Positions 35,115 to 49,344 of a stretch of DNA of 64,000 bases are shown here, piece after piece. The notes under the pieces were generated by a model. The model saw only the letters and a program-made list of their open reading frames with translations. It was not told where the DNA came from and searched no databases. The translations under genes were made by a program, and so were the position numbers. Source of the stretch: Epiperipatus broadwayi. Its lineage: Eukaryota; Onychophora; Udeonychophora; Euonychophora; Peripatidae. Location of the stretch: the NCBI GenBank assembly GCA_028023455.1, contig JAQFVV010000158.1:2108001-2172000 (forward strand). Reading direction: 5' to 3'. Every line of letters starts with the position of its first letter. Within the stretch, counting starts at the first letter, position 1.

Positions 35115-37690
35115 ATGGTGATTATGTGATGTTTATTGCTTAATATTAAATGTGGTATTATTGGACCTTGCAAAGTCAGAAGATGAAGAGCCAACTGATT
35201 TAAGAAGTGGACCCTACTTTACAAAAAAGGCACAAATATTGGAAATATAAGTGGAATTGAATTCATTATAAATAAAAAGTGAAAGAACAATATTGTGGGG
35301 ATTGATGGTGTATCAATGTGGCAAGATTACTTACTCAACTCATTGGAAAAACCAAATATAGATAATTCAAGTTTATAGCCCAATAAGTTTTCATTGTGAT
35401 GAAGAAGTAAAGAATTTTTATATCGGTGTTATAAAGGTTTTTGATCAGTTCAAACAGCATTTAAAAATTGTTATGCAAGACTTTAATACTAGAGTTATTA
35501 TATGATTGAAAAGTGAAAATAATGTGGGTAAATTGGATTATGGGAATAGAAATGAGAGATCACAGACTTGTGGAATTTGCAGAAAAAGAGAAACTATATT
35601 ATTAATTCTTCTTTTACGAAATGGACATGAAAGCATCCGAATGAAGGTAAAATATTAATTGGATTATATTTTGACTATCAGAAAATAAGTATTTCAAGAC
35701 TGTAATGTTCTTAATAAATTCAACAAGGAAGTAATCATCGACTAGTGATATGTAAGATACATGTTAATGAAGAATTAGAGAAACAAAAATTAAGAAAAAT
35801 AGTATTCACAGTAATATTTCTAATCAGAAACATTGCAATGAATTTAAATTAGAACTTGCAAATTATTTTCAAATATTAACAGATTTTAAACATGGTTCAG
35901 ATTTGAACGAAATCAATGCGAAGATATTGACCAATAAAATTTCTACTGGAACAAAACAATTTATGAAAAAAAGAAGGAATTTGAAAATATATAAAAATGA
36001 TGCATTAAGAATTGAATATCAAGAATTTTGTAAAGTGGAGTGAAAAATAATAATTAATGATATAAGAAAATATAATTGTAAATTAGCAAGGAATCTATAG
36101 AACAGAATAAAAGTCTCAAAATTGTAAAACAACATCTTTGTATTGGTAGGAAACTTATTTCTGCAATAAGAAAAAAAAATGGAAGTATCCCTAAAAAGAG
36201 AGATGACATCATGAAATGTTTAGAAGAGTTTTATCAAGAATTATATAGAAATAAAGACCAAGAAAAAGTATCACCTACAACTATTATATTTTCTGAATTG
36301 CCCAGAATTTTTAAATAAAGAAATGAGACATGCAATTAAATACACAAAGAAATCAAAAACTCCAGATAATGATGGAATTATAATCATTATTTTAAAAGAA
36401 GCAGGTGAAGAATTAGATTTTTTTTTTCCATAAAGTTATATATCAAATGTCTAAATGATAAAGATATACCAAACGAATGAAAGAATGCAATATTAATATG
36501 TAAAAATGCTGACAAAGAAGATATTAAAAAGTACAAACATATCAGTCTTTTATCAGTTCTACCTGAAACATTTACCAAGATAATTACAACTGGTCTACAG
36601 CAAATTTTGGATTTTAACCAACAAAAGAACAAACTGGATTTAAAAGTGGTTTTATTAGATTGGATCATATTCAAATATTGAGAGAAGTTATAGAAATGAC
36701 CAATGAATATGAGTTATTATTATGCTTTGCTTTTGTAGATGATGAAAAGGCATTTGATTCTATAAGCATTTCTTCAATGATTGAAGCATTGAATCGTCAA
36801 GATAGACTCAGGATATCATATTCTGAAGAATATTCAAAAAAAATCAATAGCAACAATTAGATTACATAATGATACTAAGAAGATTATCATTGAGAAGAAT
36901 GTATGGCAGAGTGACTCCATATTTCCAAAACTTTTTACAGCCGTTTTTCAAGAAGTATTTTGTGGATTAAAAGGAAAGCTAGGGAATAAAAGTAAATGGA
37001 GATTATTTAAGCTATTTAGATTTTGCAGATGATGTAGTTGTTTTTGCAAATAATATTTTAGAGCATTAGAAAATGTTGTACAAGTTTTTAGATGAAAGCA
37101 AGAAAGTAGATTAAAGAAATGTTAATGGATTTTCTCAAAAGAAGAATTAAAAACTGATAGCAATGAATTAGAAATTAACAACAAATACTTTGGCGAGATT
37201 TTTAATATAAACAAAAAAATAATGGATAAAATTAATTATAAAATTAATCTTAGATGGAGTGTGTTTATGTTTGAAAAGAAATATTTTTAATAAATGTGTT
37301 TTACCAGTTCTTACTTATGGATCTGAGATTTGGACACGTAAAAGAAGAGTAACAGAGATTTCAGACCACTCAACAAATTATGAAGGAATGTATGTTAGGA
37401 ATAACAAGAATAGATCCAAAACAAAATAAATAAGGGTTACTGACAACCTTGAAAGAATTAAGAGATTAAAGTGGAGTTGGGATGCACATATTGCTAGAAG
37501 CTATGATAACAGTGAATAGTTGAATATTAAACTGGATTTCAAGAGATTGTAAAGAACTTAGAAAGTGACCACATGTGAGATGGATGGCTGAAATAGGAAA
37601 TATGCTGGAGTGATGTGAAGAAAAGGTTAGACAGCAGAAAAACTGGATTGAACTTGGCAAGATCTTCATCCTGCAGTGGATTTATAATTA
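35115..37690 (+). mobile_element. Decayed RTE/BovB-like LINE (copy 1)
   Basis: Across broken frames there is an endonuclease (FIINKK, VYSPI, QDFNTR in place of GDFNAK, GNRNERS and FTKWTWKHP), followed by reverse transcriptase patches (LLSVLPETFTKIIT, FVDDEKAFDSI, FADDVVVFANN) and the C-terminal KCVLPVLTYGSEIW and KWSWDAHIAR segments typical of RTE/BovB-type elements. Many stops and indels show an old copy. The 3' end near 37690 corresponds to that of copy 2 at 47.28 kb. Confidence 0.8.
36660..36860 (+). pseudogene. RTE-like reverse transcriptase fragment
   Basis: 66-residue open piece containing LCFAFVDDEKAFDSI, the motif A region of a LINE reverse transcriptase (L-LFVDFEKAFDSV in relatives), ending in a frameshift. 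It corresponds to the part of copy 2 beginning at about 46275. Confidence 0.7.
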
Positions 37691-38654
37691 TTGAAAATGA
37701 TGAATCAGTACATGGGATCTTTCACTTGTGTTTTTCATTAGGATTATATTAAAAAAAAAAATGCCAAAACTCATAAGGCGCCTTACTTTTGATAATAATT
37801 GCTATACCAATAATGAATAAAATTGCTGACAAATTCTGTATTCACATTCTAAAAAAAAGTTTACATTACTGGTTTTGTTGGTTACCATTTTTCTTCTATT
37901 GAAGGGAAGGTACTTCTTATGACAGCAATATATAGGACTCTTGTTTATCATCAAACTAATTGCAGTTAATTTAATAAGCTTATAAAAAAAATTTACTTCC
38001 TTACAAAAAAAAAAAGCCCACTAGGAGAAAAACTGCATCATTTTTCTTTGATGAATTTTTTCGTTTCATACATCATATAATTTATACTCATGCAAATTTT
38101 ACATCACATTTTTGTACACTCACACAAACAAAAATACGAATGCAATGCCATGGATAACACATATGAAAAATATATGTATGGGTTTATAATTAAATAGGTA
38201 AAAAAATAGACTAAGCCCCTCATGGAAAAACAGTGAAAGAGAAGACAATACTACCCAGGCTTGTCAATTACTGGATAGTGAAGGTTTGAGCAGTTTTTCA
38301 CCCTTGTCTGAGCTTTCAGTTAAGGACTGCTTTTACTGAACAATATTGGATGGTTTGTTAGGTTGTCTGTGAGCCAGAAATCTCACAATAATATAACATA
38401 TTGATCAGAATTTCATTTGACCCAGATTCAAATAAACCCCAGATTGTAGAACTGGCAATGGATATACTACTTTTGCATCACAAAGTACGCACAGACAATA
38501 TTATGTATTGCTGGATATTCTTTGAGGAGGAAATATTTCTTTAAAAAAGAAACCATTATTCGATATCAACTACAAAAAAAAGTCAGTTTCCTAAAATCTC
38601 ACTTTGAAAAAAAACTATTAATTCACTAAATTAATAACAAAAAAAAAATATTAC
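37691..38654. other. Intron sequence with a mildly GC-richer patch, unclassified
   Basis: Around 38220-38500 the sequence is less AT-rich and may be an old repeat, but I find no termini, B-box or coding motif. Confidence 0.35.
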
Positions 38655-38831
38655 CACTTCCATCTTCTCTTCTTTTTCTTTCTTTTCTGCTTCTTTCTTT
38701 TTAGCTTTAGCTGTAATACTTAAAATGGCTGTTGTAACTTTTTCTTTTTCCTTTTCCTTCTTTTCTTCAAGTGGTGGAGGATAAGCAAACATTGACGGAT
38801 TAGCATTAGATTTAAATTCTATTTTAGGCAT
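38655..38831 (-). CDS. PSMD1: PSMD1/Rpn2 exon, start of the Lys/Glu-rich C-terminal region
   Basis: Exon of 177 nt, 59 codons, phase 0 at both ends. The translation begins [20 protein letters not shown] and continues into a conserved [10 protein letters not shown] segment followed by alternating Lys and Glu. In animal PSMD1 this is the proline-containing linker that follows the repeat toroid and runs into the charged insert. The acceptor AACAG precedes the first ATG, so this Met is internal and not a start codon. The donor is GTAATA. It is separated from the preceding exon by about 10.3 kb and from the next by about 21.3 kb, both filled with repeats. Confidence 0.96.
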
Positions 38832-41800
38832 CTGTTAAATAAAGAATACATGTAAATCATTAGATTAGTTATTAACACAAAATTCCATTTAATTGTACTT
38901 GAGAATCCATATTTTTACCCATACATAAATAAACATTCAATTAAATTATTAATTACAAAAAATATTAGTAAGCAAAATAAAATAAAATATTGAACAAAGA
39001 TGATGAAGATGTGAGAAATTGTGACTTGGACCAAATGAAGAGTGTTGGTCCAACCAAAATTGCATTTTGAAAAGCATCTACCTTTTTTTCAGACGTCTTT
39101 ATCTTTATTTAAGATGTGTGTGTGATCTTTTGAGTACATTTAAAATACATATAGAAGAGTTCCCTCCATAAGTTTTGCTATGCTATCAATTAATTCAGAA
39201 ATCACTAATTAAAATTTTGCAGTACTACATCACAAATCAGTAACTGATATCTTTTTTAATTTGGATAAGTATCCTTTAAATTTTCTTGAGAATGAGTTAC
39301 AATTTAAATAATATTAAATATCATATTAAAGTATACTATTTATTACACATACATTAAAAAAACTATAGTACAATAGATAAACTACTACTATAAGCCTAAC
39401 TGATGGAAGCATATATTTCTATTTTGATTTTCTTTGTTTGTCCAATCACTTTATATAATTCACATTTTGTCTAGAAAAAAGAAAATGAAAACTTAATCAA
39501 TAACATTAAAATATGCTTCTATGTTATGCATATTAAGAAATTTGTTACAAATATTATTGGAAGAAAAAAAACAATTATTAAATAAACATACATGACATAT
39601 ACCACAAGAAAGAGAAAAAAAAATCCAACTAAACAGAAAAATTTATTATTTTAACAGATATAAAAACAAACAATTTACAGAGTATATTGTAAATATATAT
39701 CCAATAGATATTAAAAGTAATAGTTATTGTTATTACTCAATATTTAAGTTTCCAGAAGTCTGTAGTAATGTATTTCGCTAACTTCTTTAGTTAATAAAAC
39801 AAGGTTTTCATTCTTGAGATAATTCAAAATTATATGGTGAAATTTTCCAATATTTAAATGTCTCTCCTAGTTATTATATGAATTTTCAAAAAATACATGA
39901 GAAATATATGGAAATAAATCTGATTTCTTTACAATAGAATTTTTCCAGAGTAACCTATTTATCAATCATTTGGATTTTCAGACTATTTAAAGGAAATTCC
40001 TCATTGTAATGATAGAGATCATCCAACTCAATGCTGATGTCTTTCATCACCAACTTTTTAAATGCTGTACAATTTTTTAATAAATTAATGTTTGCATCAA
40101 GCAAGTTATGAAAATGTTTCATATTCTTTTTCAGCATTTTAAGTCACAGAAAATATTATAACTTGAAATATTCTAATCTTCATTTTTAAAGATATATCCA
40201 TACATCTAAAACTCTTTTTCACAACAAACTTGCATGCTAATTTGTGATAGATATTTCGACTACTAGATTCTTTAATGAGAATGAATGCTTCAAAAAGTAT
40301 AAATTGCCAACAATTGTTTTACCATCATTATCAATTCTGAAATCAGCTGTTGAATTTTTATCTTATATTTTACTCGTAAGCTTATCTTTTTACTCTATTC
40401 TTTACATTTTCTAATGAGGATCTTGAAGTCTTCTATGTAATAGCCTAGAAGTGTGATGTTCTCTGCAAATCTAAGGATATGTCTCTTCTTTTGATCCTGA
40501 ATCCATGTCTAAAATCTGAAACTGAGAAAGAGCAAAATTTTTTCCATTCATTTAAATCAAGTACGGAAAAGAATGATGTCCTTCCAGTCACATGACTTTT
40601 CAATCAGTTATTATGTAAGCATATTATAAAAAATAAATAAATACAGAAAAATTTCAATAAAAACAAAGTTGCTTCTAAAATATTTCTAATTAATTAAGTA
40701 CACACTTGAGCCTGAAATATGAACACTCTATGAGTAACAGATCTTGCCTAATACATTTCCTGCATTGCAACTTATCATGTTCCTGCTTGTTGAACTAATT
40801 ATTTATTAAACTTTAACATTTTATGAATAGTACTAAACCACCTTAATATCAATGTAGCATAAACTGCTTCATTCACTTTATTCTATGAATGGCATCAATT
40901 GCTTTAGTTATACAGAATACTATTCTTCTGTTTATTGAAGCAAAAAATTCAACAAATTAATGAATACCAACTTGAAATTTTATGAATAGTATCTCCTGAC
41001 TTAGTTTATATAGTACAAAACACTTTGATTCTGATCTGGAAAGGCAGTTCATGCTCAAATAATAAATACTTATTTGAATATTACTTTGAGAATTAAGGCA
41101 TACCAATGAGATTGAGTCCAATCTCATATTTCCAATTTTAAGCAATATTGTATCATCTGAAATTACAAAAAGATGCAGTTATTTTCAGAAAATATCAAAT
41201 GCAAAAATAACTCAATTACGTCACAAGACATCAATAATTTCCTACCTATTCATCTCAAATTATTTTGAGATATCTGGAAAAATTATTACTCATTTTCCTG
41301 CAGAAAGTCTATACACAATGGACAAAACTTTAATCTGAACAATTAATATTTTGTAGTGAATCTCAATGAAAACAATTTCTTTAACAAATTCCCAAAATAT
41401 TGCAGTTATCTAAGTTGCTTAAGGTAGATCAAGGACTTTGCACTTATCTTTTAAGCCTTATTTTCTCATATATGGTCACAGGTCATATGATTATTCAAAA
41501 TTTTTGTCAGAAATTATATTTATGGAATGCAATAACAGAGAACCCTATAAGTCAGAGTTCTGACATTTGTAGTAACTTATTTTAATTATATTTGTATTAA
41601 TACAAATATAAGTTTTTAATATCCTAAAATTCAAGAAAGTAAAAAAAAACCCTCCAGTATCTTATATTTTACAATAGGAAAGAACTCTAAATGATAAAAC
41701 TAGACTTCAATCAAAATTATAAGAAATCATTTTAATATATTCAAATAATGAATAGAAGAATTGCTATTTAAATTCTTAAACCTGTTATTTCTGAAATAAT

Positions 41801-44800
41801 TTTGTTACATATAAAAAGTCACAGAAATGTTTACATCTCAACAAAGATCATGATAGTACATCACTCTTATAAGCATGAAAATATAGTGATCAAATTTATA
41901 TTTTTCTGACCTGAGTTAAGCTTGAAAAAAAAAAAAAGGAAGAATTTTTGAAATATGCCATCTTGGGGAAGAATTAAAATTAATATATTTTTGTTTAATT
42001 TGTTGATAAATCAACTATAATTTTATTCCTAAAAATATAGAACTTTATTCAAAATAAAATTAATGAAGCTACATGACTGTATTTGAAATGACACTTTTTT
42101 TCTATATTTCTTTCTCATATATATAGGTAAGTGCACACATTAATTAATTTGGATTCAGTTTGAAGAAGCAGATTGGGTCCTGACTTTCAAATGGATGAAA
42201 AACTACTGTTGGCATGTGACATTATAAAAGATTATTAGAGAGAAGCAAAAAGAATAACAATTAACACAAGCATTGTTAAATGTATAGTGGTAAATAACTT
42301 TTATTATTATTATTTTAAAACTGAAAATGCATCTAAAGAAAACTGATTTGGTATCTGTAATTTTATCTTACAATCAAATTTCTTGTCATCTAATGCTATT
42401 TGATAACTTTTATCTTTATAAGTAGTCAAACTATCAAAACAATCCAAGAATTAATTAATTTTATATTTTAAATATATACTTTTAATTTTATTTTCCTTTA
42501 ATTCACAATGTATTGATCTATCCACATATAATTTTTATTTCTAAAAATGATCTATTTTGACATTCTACAGAATCTGTTTATTTTTACTGTTTAGTTTTTC
42601 ATATAAGAATTCATATCAACATTTTCATTCTTTATTTCTTGAATTTCTCCAAATTTCATTTAGCTCAGTCCTTTAGCATTACATCAATTAAAACAAATTC
42701 TCTTGAATAATGATAAATTTTTTTTAACAAAAAGATTTCTATCTCAACTAAATAATAATAATCAGCCTGCTATTTCTAGTATGACTCTATCTTCTTATAC
42801 GGATTATCATGTAACCATCCTGCTTAAATTTCCCACAATTTTAATGATCTATAAAAACACAAGGTAAGTTTTATAAATTAAAAAAAAAAATTGTTTAAAT
42901 AGCATTTTCTATATTTCAATTCTTCCAAAAATTGTTATCATATGATAACATAATTTTATTGACCCTCATTGTATCCCATGATAGCTAATGTCCCAATCTC
43001 TGATGTAGTTATTGACACTAAATAGAGAAGGAAAAAAACACTCTAGAAAATCATAAATGATCATTATCACAGCAAATTAACTAACCTACTATTCATGTAA
43101 ATACACTAAGCAGAAAAATAAAATGTCTTTATTTGGCTTACTTTATGAAACAAAATAGTACCTACTAAAAAGAATCCCATCTCCTATCTTCATCCTTCCT
43201 CCCCTCTTTTTTATTTTTCAGGTGATTCTATATCTTATTTAAGAAAGATCAGAAAAATGATAACAGATCTGAGGCAAATATTTTTCATTTCAACTCTGAT
43301 ATTAAATATATCTTTTAAAAAATTATTATTTTAAAATGAATCTCTTCACTGAAATAATTTGAATTTTTTTTTAATAATACAAAAATGTAAGCCCATTCAG
43401 CCATGATAATTATTTAATAGCCTCAATTAATAGGTTTTAAAAGTTAATTCACTTTCAATGTAATAAGTAATGTACAGAAGAGGCAATCAATAAAAGAGTT
43501 GAAGATAAAATACCACCCCTCTGTACATTTTAATATACCTCTTGAATAATCATTTTGAGAAAGAGGAGATATTAAACTGTGTAGTTTGGTCACAACAAAG
43601 ACTAAAAATACATAATAGAAATTTGATAAAATACACATACACTTTCTCTCTCTCTATATATATATATATACAACTTTCAGTAATCTACTTATTATAAGTT
43701 AATACTATTGTTATATCTTTTCTGAAAGTGGAAGAAGTTTACTGACTGAAATATATTTTATTTCAATTGCACTTTAAAATTTGCTTTTTAAAAACGAGGC
43801 GATGCAAAGTTTTTGAAAATCACGAAACACTTTCTTGAGGAATTCTTATTACTGTATATACATTCTAATAAAGCAGATTTATATATGATAAAGGGGTGTC
43901 ACCTGAAAATTACAATTGCTATATCAACTTAGACTACTGATATGATCCACAGACAGCAAACGGTGGAATGATCTTCAGATATAAATATTTTCTATGAAAA
44001 AAACAAAAAAAAACAGAACTTAATCAAAAATATTTCCTGATAAATTTGTAGGTTGTTGGTTTATCAAAGATTTGATGCTGTTCCTAAAGCTAATTTTTCC
44101 GTCTCTTCTTTATCTTAAATCACTTGCGATGGTGTAACATTCATAAGCCTCTCATGTTACCAGTCATGAGATTTTGAATATGGAATTGTTTAATTACATA
44201 TACAGCATTTGCGAAAAAAAAATTAAAAAATGGTTTCTTTTGTTTTATTTTATATATATGTAATAATGAATAATTAGAATATGCAAAGATCTCAACAGAA
44301 GAAAGGCAATGATAAAAATAATTTTATAAAACAGTACTTACCTGCAAACCTGCACAAAGCAATACAATCAACAATGAGTTATTTTGAAATTAAATTTGGG
44401 ACAAAAGTTTCGTTCAGCAAGTAAGTAAATATTTGGTTAGCCTTATTTAGAGACTATCCTACTCTTTTCAAATTTAGAACTTTTAATAAGATATTCTAAA
44501 AATGGTTTGTTTGCAAAATCTAGCTAAGTTATCATTTCTAAATTTAAGCAGTAAAAATAGCTGGAATATCTCTAATAGTAATGGTGGCAAAGTAAAAGGT
44601 AGAAGAAAAAATATTCTTCTAAAAATCCTGTAGTCTAAAAAAATAGATAATTTATGTTATAAATGCCCAGCATGCTTTCAGCATAGGCTGGATATAGTCA
44701 TATTTAATATAACAGAAATATTGCTATTTAATTTATATCTATCTATCTATCTAATCAATTTTCAATAGGAACTTACTTTTATATTGTTTATCTTTTGATT

Positions 44801-46261
44801 ACAAACATCTTTTAAAAATGGTAATAAATCTTATACCTCCTATTATATTTTTCTTCTTCAAAAATATATTTATACATTTTATATGCTGAAATTATAATAG
44901 CCTTTTATAAACTTAAAAATAAAAAGGTTTTAAATCCTGATGTAATACTTCATCATATTTTAAAACTTCTCTATGACCTTAAGGATATTTATACCACTTT
45001 AATTTATAAAACTAATATGGAAATTCAAAAGATTGTAGTAATTATTATGAAAGGAGTAGACTCAGTTTACAGTGGGCATATAAGACTGAAATAACAATAG
45101 AGAATTATAAAAAGCACCATAAGATGCCAAATAAATGGTCTAAAAGACCAATGTGTAAATTATGTAAAAAAAACAACAACAACTCATTTATGGTTCACTG
45201 ATTAGTTTAAGTGGCCATAACAAATTCATTTTTTATAAAATATCACCCTCTTGGAGTGAAAATGATCATACCAGTTTACACACAGCTGCTATTAAAGTCA
45301 ATGAAAAATGTCATATAAAACAGAAGACTGTTCTTACACTTAGGTTAAGAAAATTATTCACATAGTAACTGGAACAATATTATTGGCAACATATCCAGTA
45401 TTGACTATTAAAAGAAAACTAGAAGTATATTAGTGAAAAAGATGAATATGAGTTAATTTTTTCTTTTTGTTTATAGTTCTGAAAAAGAATAATAGTTTGG
45501 TATACAATATTAATTAGAGGCAAGGAGGCTAAAATATAGACAAAGATTTCATTTGACAATGGAAGAATCAGTCATTTTTTTATACCTTAAGAAAAAAACT
45601 AAACAAGTGAAAAGATAATTAGAATAATGTTGTAAATCATATTCACAGGATTTTAAACTATTACTAATCCAAAACAAAATGAAGATCTTTCTACATTTAA
45701 TCATGTTTCTACAATATAACTTTCTTTTCTTCACATTCTTCCAATTCAATTTTATTCTCTCATTTATTCATTTTACATATGACCTTTTTTCTAAGTCTTT
45801 TACAATCTTTTAGGATCCAGTTTAAGATTACAAATGTCCATCTATTGTCATCACTTTTACAAACATGTCCAGCCTAACTCTGTTTAAATGACTTAATTGT
45901 TATGGTGATATCAATAATAGCTGTTTCTTTTCTCATCCATATATTTAGCTTTTCCTCTTACTGTCAACAGACATCTCTTCACTCTATGGTAAAGTCTCTG
46001 CAGTGTTCTTTTATTACCATTCAAATTCTCATTTTATTTTAAACATTATAACATTATGTCTCCATCTATATTAATAATCTGGGCAAGATATTTGATATTT
46101 ATTAAATTCTAATTAATTACCATTAATTTTTATATTGCTATGCATAGTCTAATACGGAGATAGACTCTGAAATTTAAGATCCCTGAATCTTGTCCAAAAA
46201 CCGTTTGATTTTTTATTTTCATCTTTTGTGAAAAGTCACTTAATATTATTTTAGTCCTTTA
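38832..46261. other. 10-kb PSMD1 intron, mostly featureless AT-rich sequence
   Basis: Simple repeats: TC then TA run at about 43644-43670 and (TATC)n at about 44733-44752. At 40380-40560 the minus strand reads ILRFAENITLLGYYIEDFK, reminiscent of the Y/F-ADD region of a LINE reverse transcriptase but without the catalytic DD, and at 45100-45180 a CKLC-like piece is seen. Both are too weak to call. Confidence 0.4.
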
Positions 46262-47283
46262 TATATATATTTCTTCAGTGATTAAAGCATTGGATCATCA
46301 AGATTTAGATTCAGGATATTGTCATATTTTAAAAAATATTTATAAAAATGGAACAGTGACAATTAGATTACATAATGATACTAGGAAAGTCAACATTAAG
46401 AAGGATGTAAGACAAGGTGACTCCATATCTCCAAAACTTTTTCAGCAGTGCGACAATAAGTATTTTGTGGATTAAAATAGGAAGCTAAAGGAGTGAAAGT
46501 AAATGGAGATTATTTAAGTCATTTAGATTTTGCAGATGATGTAGTTGTTTTTGCAAATAATGCTTTAGAGCTGCAGAAAATATTGCAGCAGTTATCAGAT
46601 AAAAGTAGGACTAAAGACAAATGTTAAAAAGACTAAAGTAACGTTCAATGGATTTTCTCAAAATATGAAAATAAAGATTGATTATGATGAATTAGAAGAA
46701 GCTAACAGCTACAAATATCTTGGTCAGATTAATTAATACAGATGGAAACATAATGGATGAAATTAATCATAGAATTAAACTTGGTTGAAGTGCTTTGAGT
46801 AGAAATAACTTGATACTAAAAGGAAATATGCCTATGTGTTTGAAAAGAAAGGTTTTTAATAAATGCGTTTTACCAGTTCTTACTTATGGATCTGAGACTT
46901 GGATACTTAATAGAAGAGTAATACAGAGACTTCAGACCAAGAAGTATGGAGAGATGCACGTTAGGAGTAACAAGAAGAGATCGAAAATACAATGTATGGG
47001 TAAGAGAACAAACAGGTGTTATGGACCTTATTGAAAAAATTAAAAGACTGAAGTGGAGTTGGGTTGGGCATATTGCTAGAAGAGATGATAATAGATGGAC
47101 AATTGAAATCTTAAATGGGATTCCAAGAGATTGTAAAAGACCCAGAAAGAGACCACATGTGAGATGGATGGATGAAATAAGAAAGTGTGCAGGGATGATG
47201 TGGGGAAGAGAAGCTAAAGATTGGAGATTTGAAATTGGAGACGTTCATCCTGCAGTAGATTGATAATGGTTGTTGATGATGAT
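46262..47283 (+). mobile_element. RTE/BovB-like LINE, 5'-truncated (copy 2)
   Basis: Begins abruptly inside the reverse transcriptase after a TA run, at the position equivalent to 36775 of copy 1, and ends in GTTGTTGATGATGATATATAT, the short TGA-rich tail typical of RTE elements. It is better preserved than copy 1, with only a few frameshifts, and so probably younger. Confidence 0.85.
46278..47263 (+). pseudogene. RTE-like LINE, reverse transcriptase C-terminal half
   Basis: Three overlapping frames spliced by indels encode IKALDHQDLDSGY, RLHNDTRKVNIKKDVRQGDS (the QGD/QGS motif region), then across shifts LDFADDVVVFANN (catalytic FADD), and from 46795 CLKRKVFNKCVLPVLTYGSE, followed by RLKWSWVGHIARRDDNRW and a basic tail ending DVHPAVD at 47263. 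This is the usual C-terminal layout of RTE/BovB-type proteins. The N-terminal endonuclease is absent. Confidence 0.85.
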
Positions 47284-49174
47284 ATATATAATATTTATCT
47301 TGTCACATAATGCAATTTTTACCTGTCTGTATTATAATCTAAAACTGTGAGTTAATTAAATCATTACTAAGTTGGTTTTATCTTTCCAAAATATTGATCA
47401 AGATAGGACTAGATGAAAATGTTTTTCATCTGGATAGCAGATTAACACACAAAAGCAACATTTGAAGGTTTATTAGAATGATTTCTAGTAAATATGACTT
47501 ATAAAAGATTTTTTTAGAAAGTGCATATGAAGAATTATTTATTTAGATTATGTTAATATATATTCTCAGTGCTATATATTCAATATTCAATTTTTATTTA
47601 CATGGTTGTTAATAAAATGTAATTATTCTTAAGTTTTAATTATGTTTGGCAGAATTCATTCTAATTTTAATTAATTATTGTTTCAAATATAAAAAAAATA
47701 ATTTTCTTTCTACTTGAATTATCATTATTGTTCCATAAATCAATCTAAGTCTCTGTATCTCTCATTCTTAATTTCAGATTTTATTATCTTCTTCTTCTTA
47801 AGTAATATCATTTATTGATTTTCAATTTCTCTAAAATATCTCTACAATTTTTGTTACTTCTAATCAAATTTCTCTTCCTAATATTTCTCAATAATGATCT
47901 CTTTTTCACCCCCTCTCTAGTTCATTCTTGAATATTCTCAAGCAAATAGTCTTAAACATCTGACTTCATCACATGATTCCACCTTCCACTTTGCTATTTT
48001 AAACATATATATTGAGATCATCATGTATCATGGCCATCATCATAACAATAATAATAAATAAGCAGTTCCAATATCAAAGTGAGAAAACATGTAAGTAGTT
48101 TATTCTATAAAGGGTTAAAAATAAATTAATTTTGAGTGGAATCTTTATTATATCACTATGAAATATATTACATGTGACTCAACTTATAAAACACCCATCA
48201 AAGAAAAATACATGTGAATAAATTACATCATACTTTAATTAAATTGAAACCAATCAATAGGCTTTATTTAAAAAGCAAATAAACTTGTAAATAACCTAAA
48301 TTAATTTTGATAAATAATATTGTTTAATAACATAAATAAAATTGTAAATAAAAACATATTTGAATTCTTCATAAAAATTAAAAAAAATGTTTTTCACGAT
48401 TTAAAATATTAAAAATGTTAAAAAGATAAATGTAATGATCTAAGAAAGAGTTCTAGAATGATTGAGCATGACTTGAGATATAGAACAAATAATTGATAAA
48501 ACATATTAGTAATAGTCATATTATTTTATCAAGTGTTTTTTTCTTAATTATTATTTGAATATTCTATTGTTATTATTATTTAATTACTCATATCTGATTT
48601 CATTATGAGAAAAATTATCATGATTATTATAATTTAAGTATTCAGACGTCTTTTCTCTTCTAGGTAGTAAACTTCCTTTATAAATGTTCTGACAGGTTCC
48701 TTACTTGATTAAGAAAATAAAAAATATAACATTTTCTTTCTATGATTTACTGGGTAATTATAAATTACTATATATATACTAGATAAGTTACTACTGGGTA
48801 ATCATATAGAAAGAAATTGTCACACAATACTAGTGCACAGTGCTTCTGTGCATAAAGTATTCTAAGATTAAAATTAAGTTTAATATCAATCCTAAAGTTT
48901 AACTCCAAACTATCTTTTACACATTCATTTTAAAAAAACAAACAAACCCAAATTCCATATAAATTCACTTGATATGAAAACTAAATCTTTCCACATCAAA
49001 CACTGTACAAAAAGTTCCAGAAAACAATCTTTAAAGAAACAGTTTGTAGTGTATCTATTTATTATACTATACTACTAATATATATCTGAAATGTGTTTCA
49101 TAAATAATAATTATTAGAAAAAAATAATAAATGTAATTTTTATATTATTAATAAATATTTATCTAAATGTTTAC
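47284..49174. other. AT-rich intron, no feature seen
   Basis: No reading frame or repeat border recognised between the RTE copy and the PSMD1 exon. Confidence 0.4.
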
Positions 49175-49344
49175 CTTGAGATCAGCATTGAGACCTATAA
49201 GGCAGGCAGGTGAAAAAGCAAGAGAAAGAAAGTGACTTAATGGGAACCAGAACCAAAACTGAGTAAAGACCAGCATGCCAACAACTGATGCCATGTCTGT
49301 GTGGCCAGTGCGAGATTGTAAAGAAATTGTTACATTACGACCAC
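49175..49344 (-). CDS. PSMD1: PSMD1/Rpn2 exon (proteasome regulatory subunit), first one visible
   Basis: Internal exon of 170 nt: two bases finishing a Gly codon, then 56 codons. The translation contains [15 protein letters not shown] and [18 protein letters not shown], a stretch almost unchanged across animal PSMD1/Rpn2 near the end of the proteasome/cyclosome repeat toroid. Rpn2 is the largest non-ATPase base subunit of the 19S regulatory particle and acts as a scaffold for ubiquitin-receptor and ATPase subunits in cytosol and nucleus. The acceptor is a pyrimidine-rich run ending in CAG just right of 49344, and the donor GTAAAC lies just left of 49175. The exon ends in Leu-Lys in phase 0, and the next exon begins Met-Pro-Lys, as in the animal protein. 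The exon upstream of it was not found between here and base 64000. Confidence 0.96.

Noticed and set aside
40380-40560. Minus-strand patch resembling a LINE reverse transcriptase (RFAENITLLGY)
   Set aside because: The catalytic Asp pair is absent and flanking motifs cannot be followed, so chance similarity cannot be excluded.
45050-45545. CKLCKKNN piece and following open bits as a LINE C-terminus
   Set aside because: Only one short cysteine pair is visible, with no neighbouring reverse transcriptase motif.
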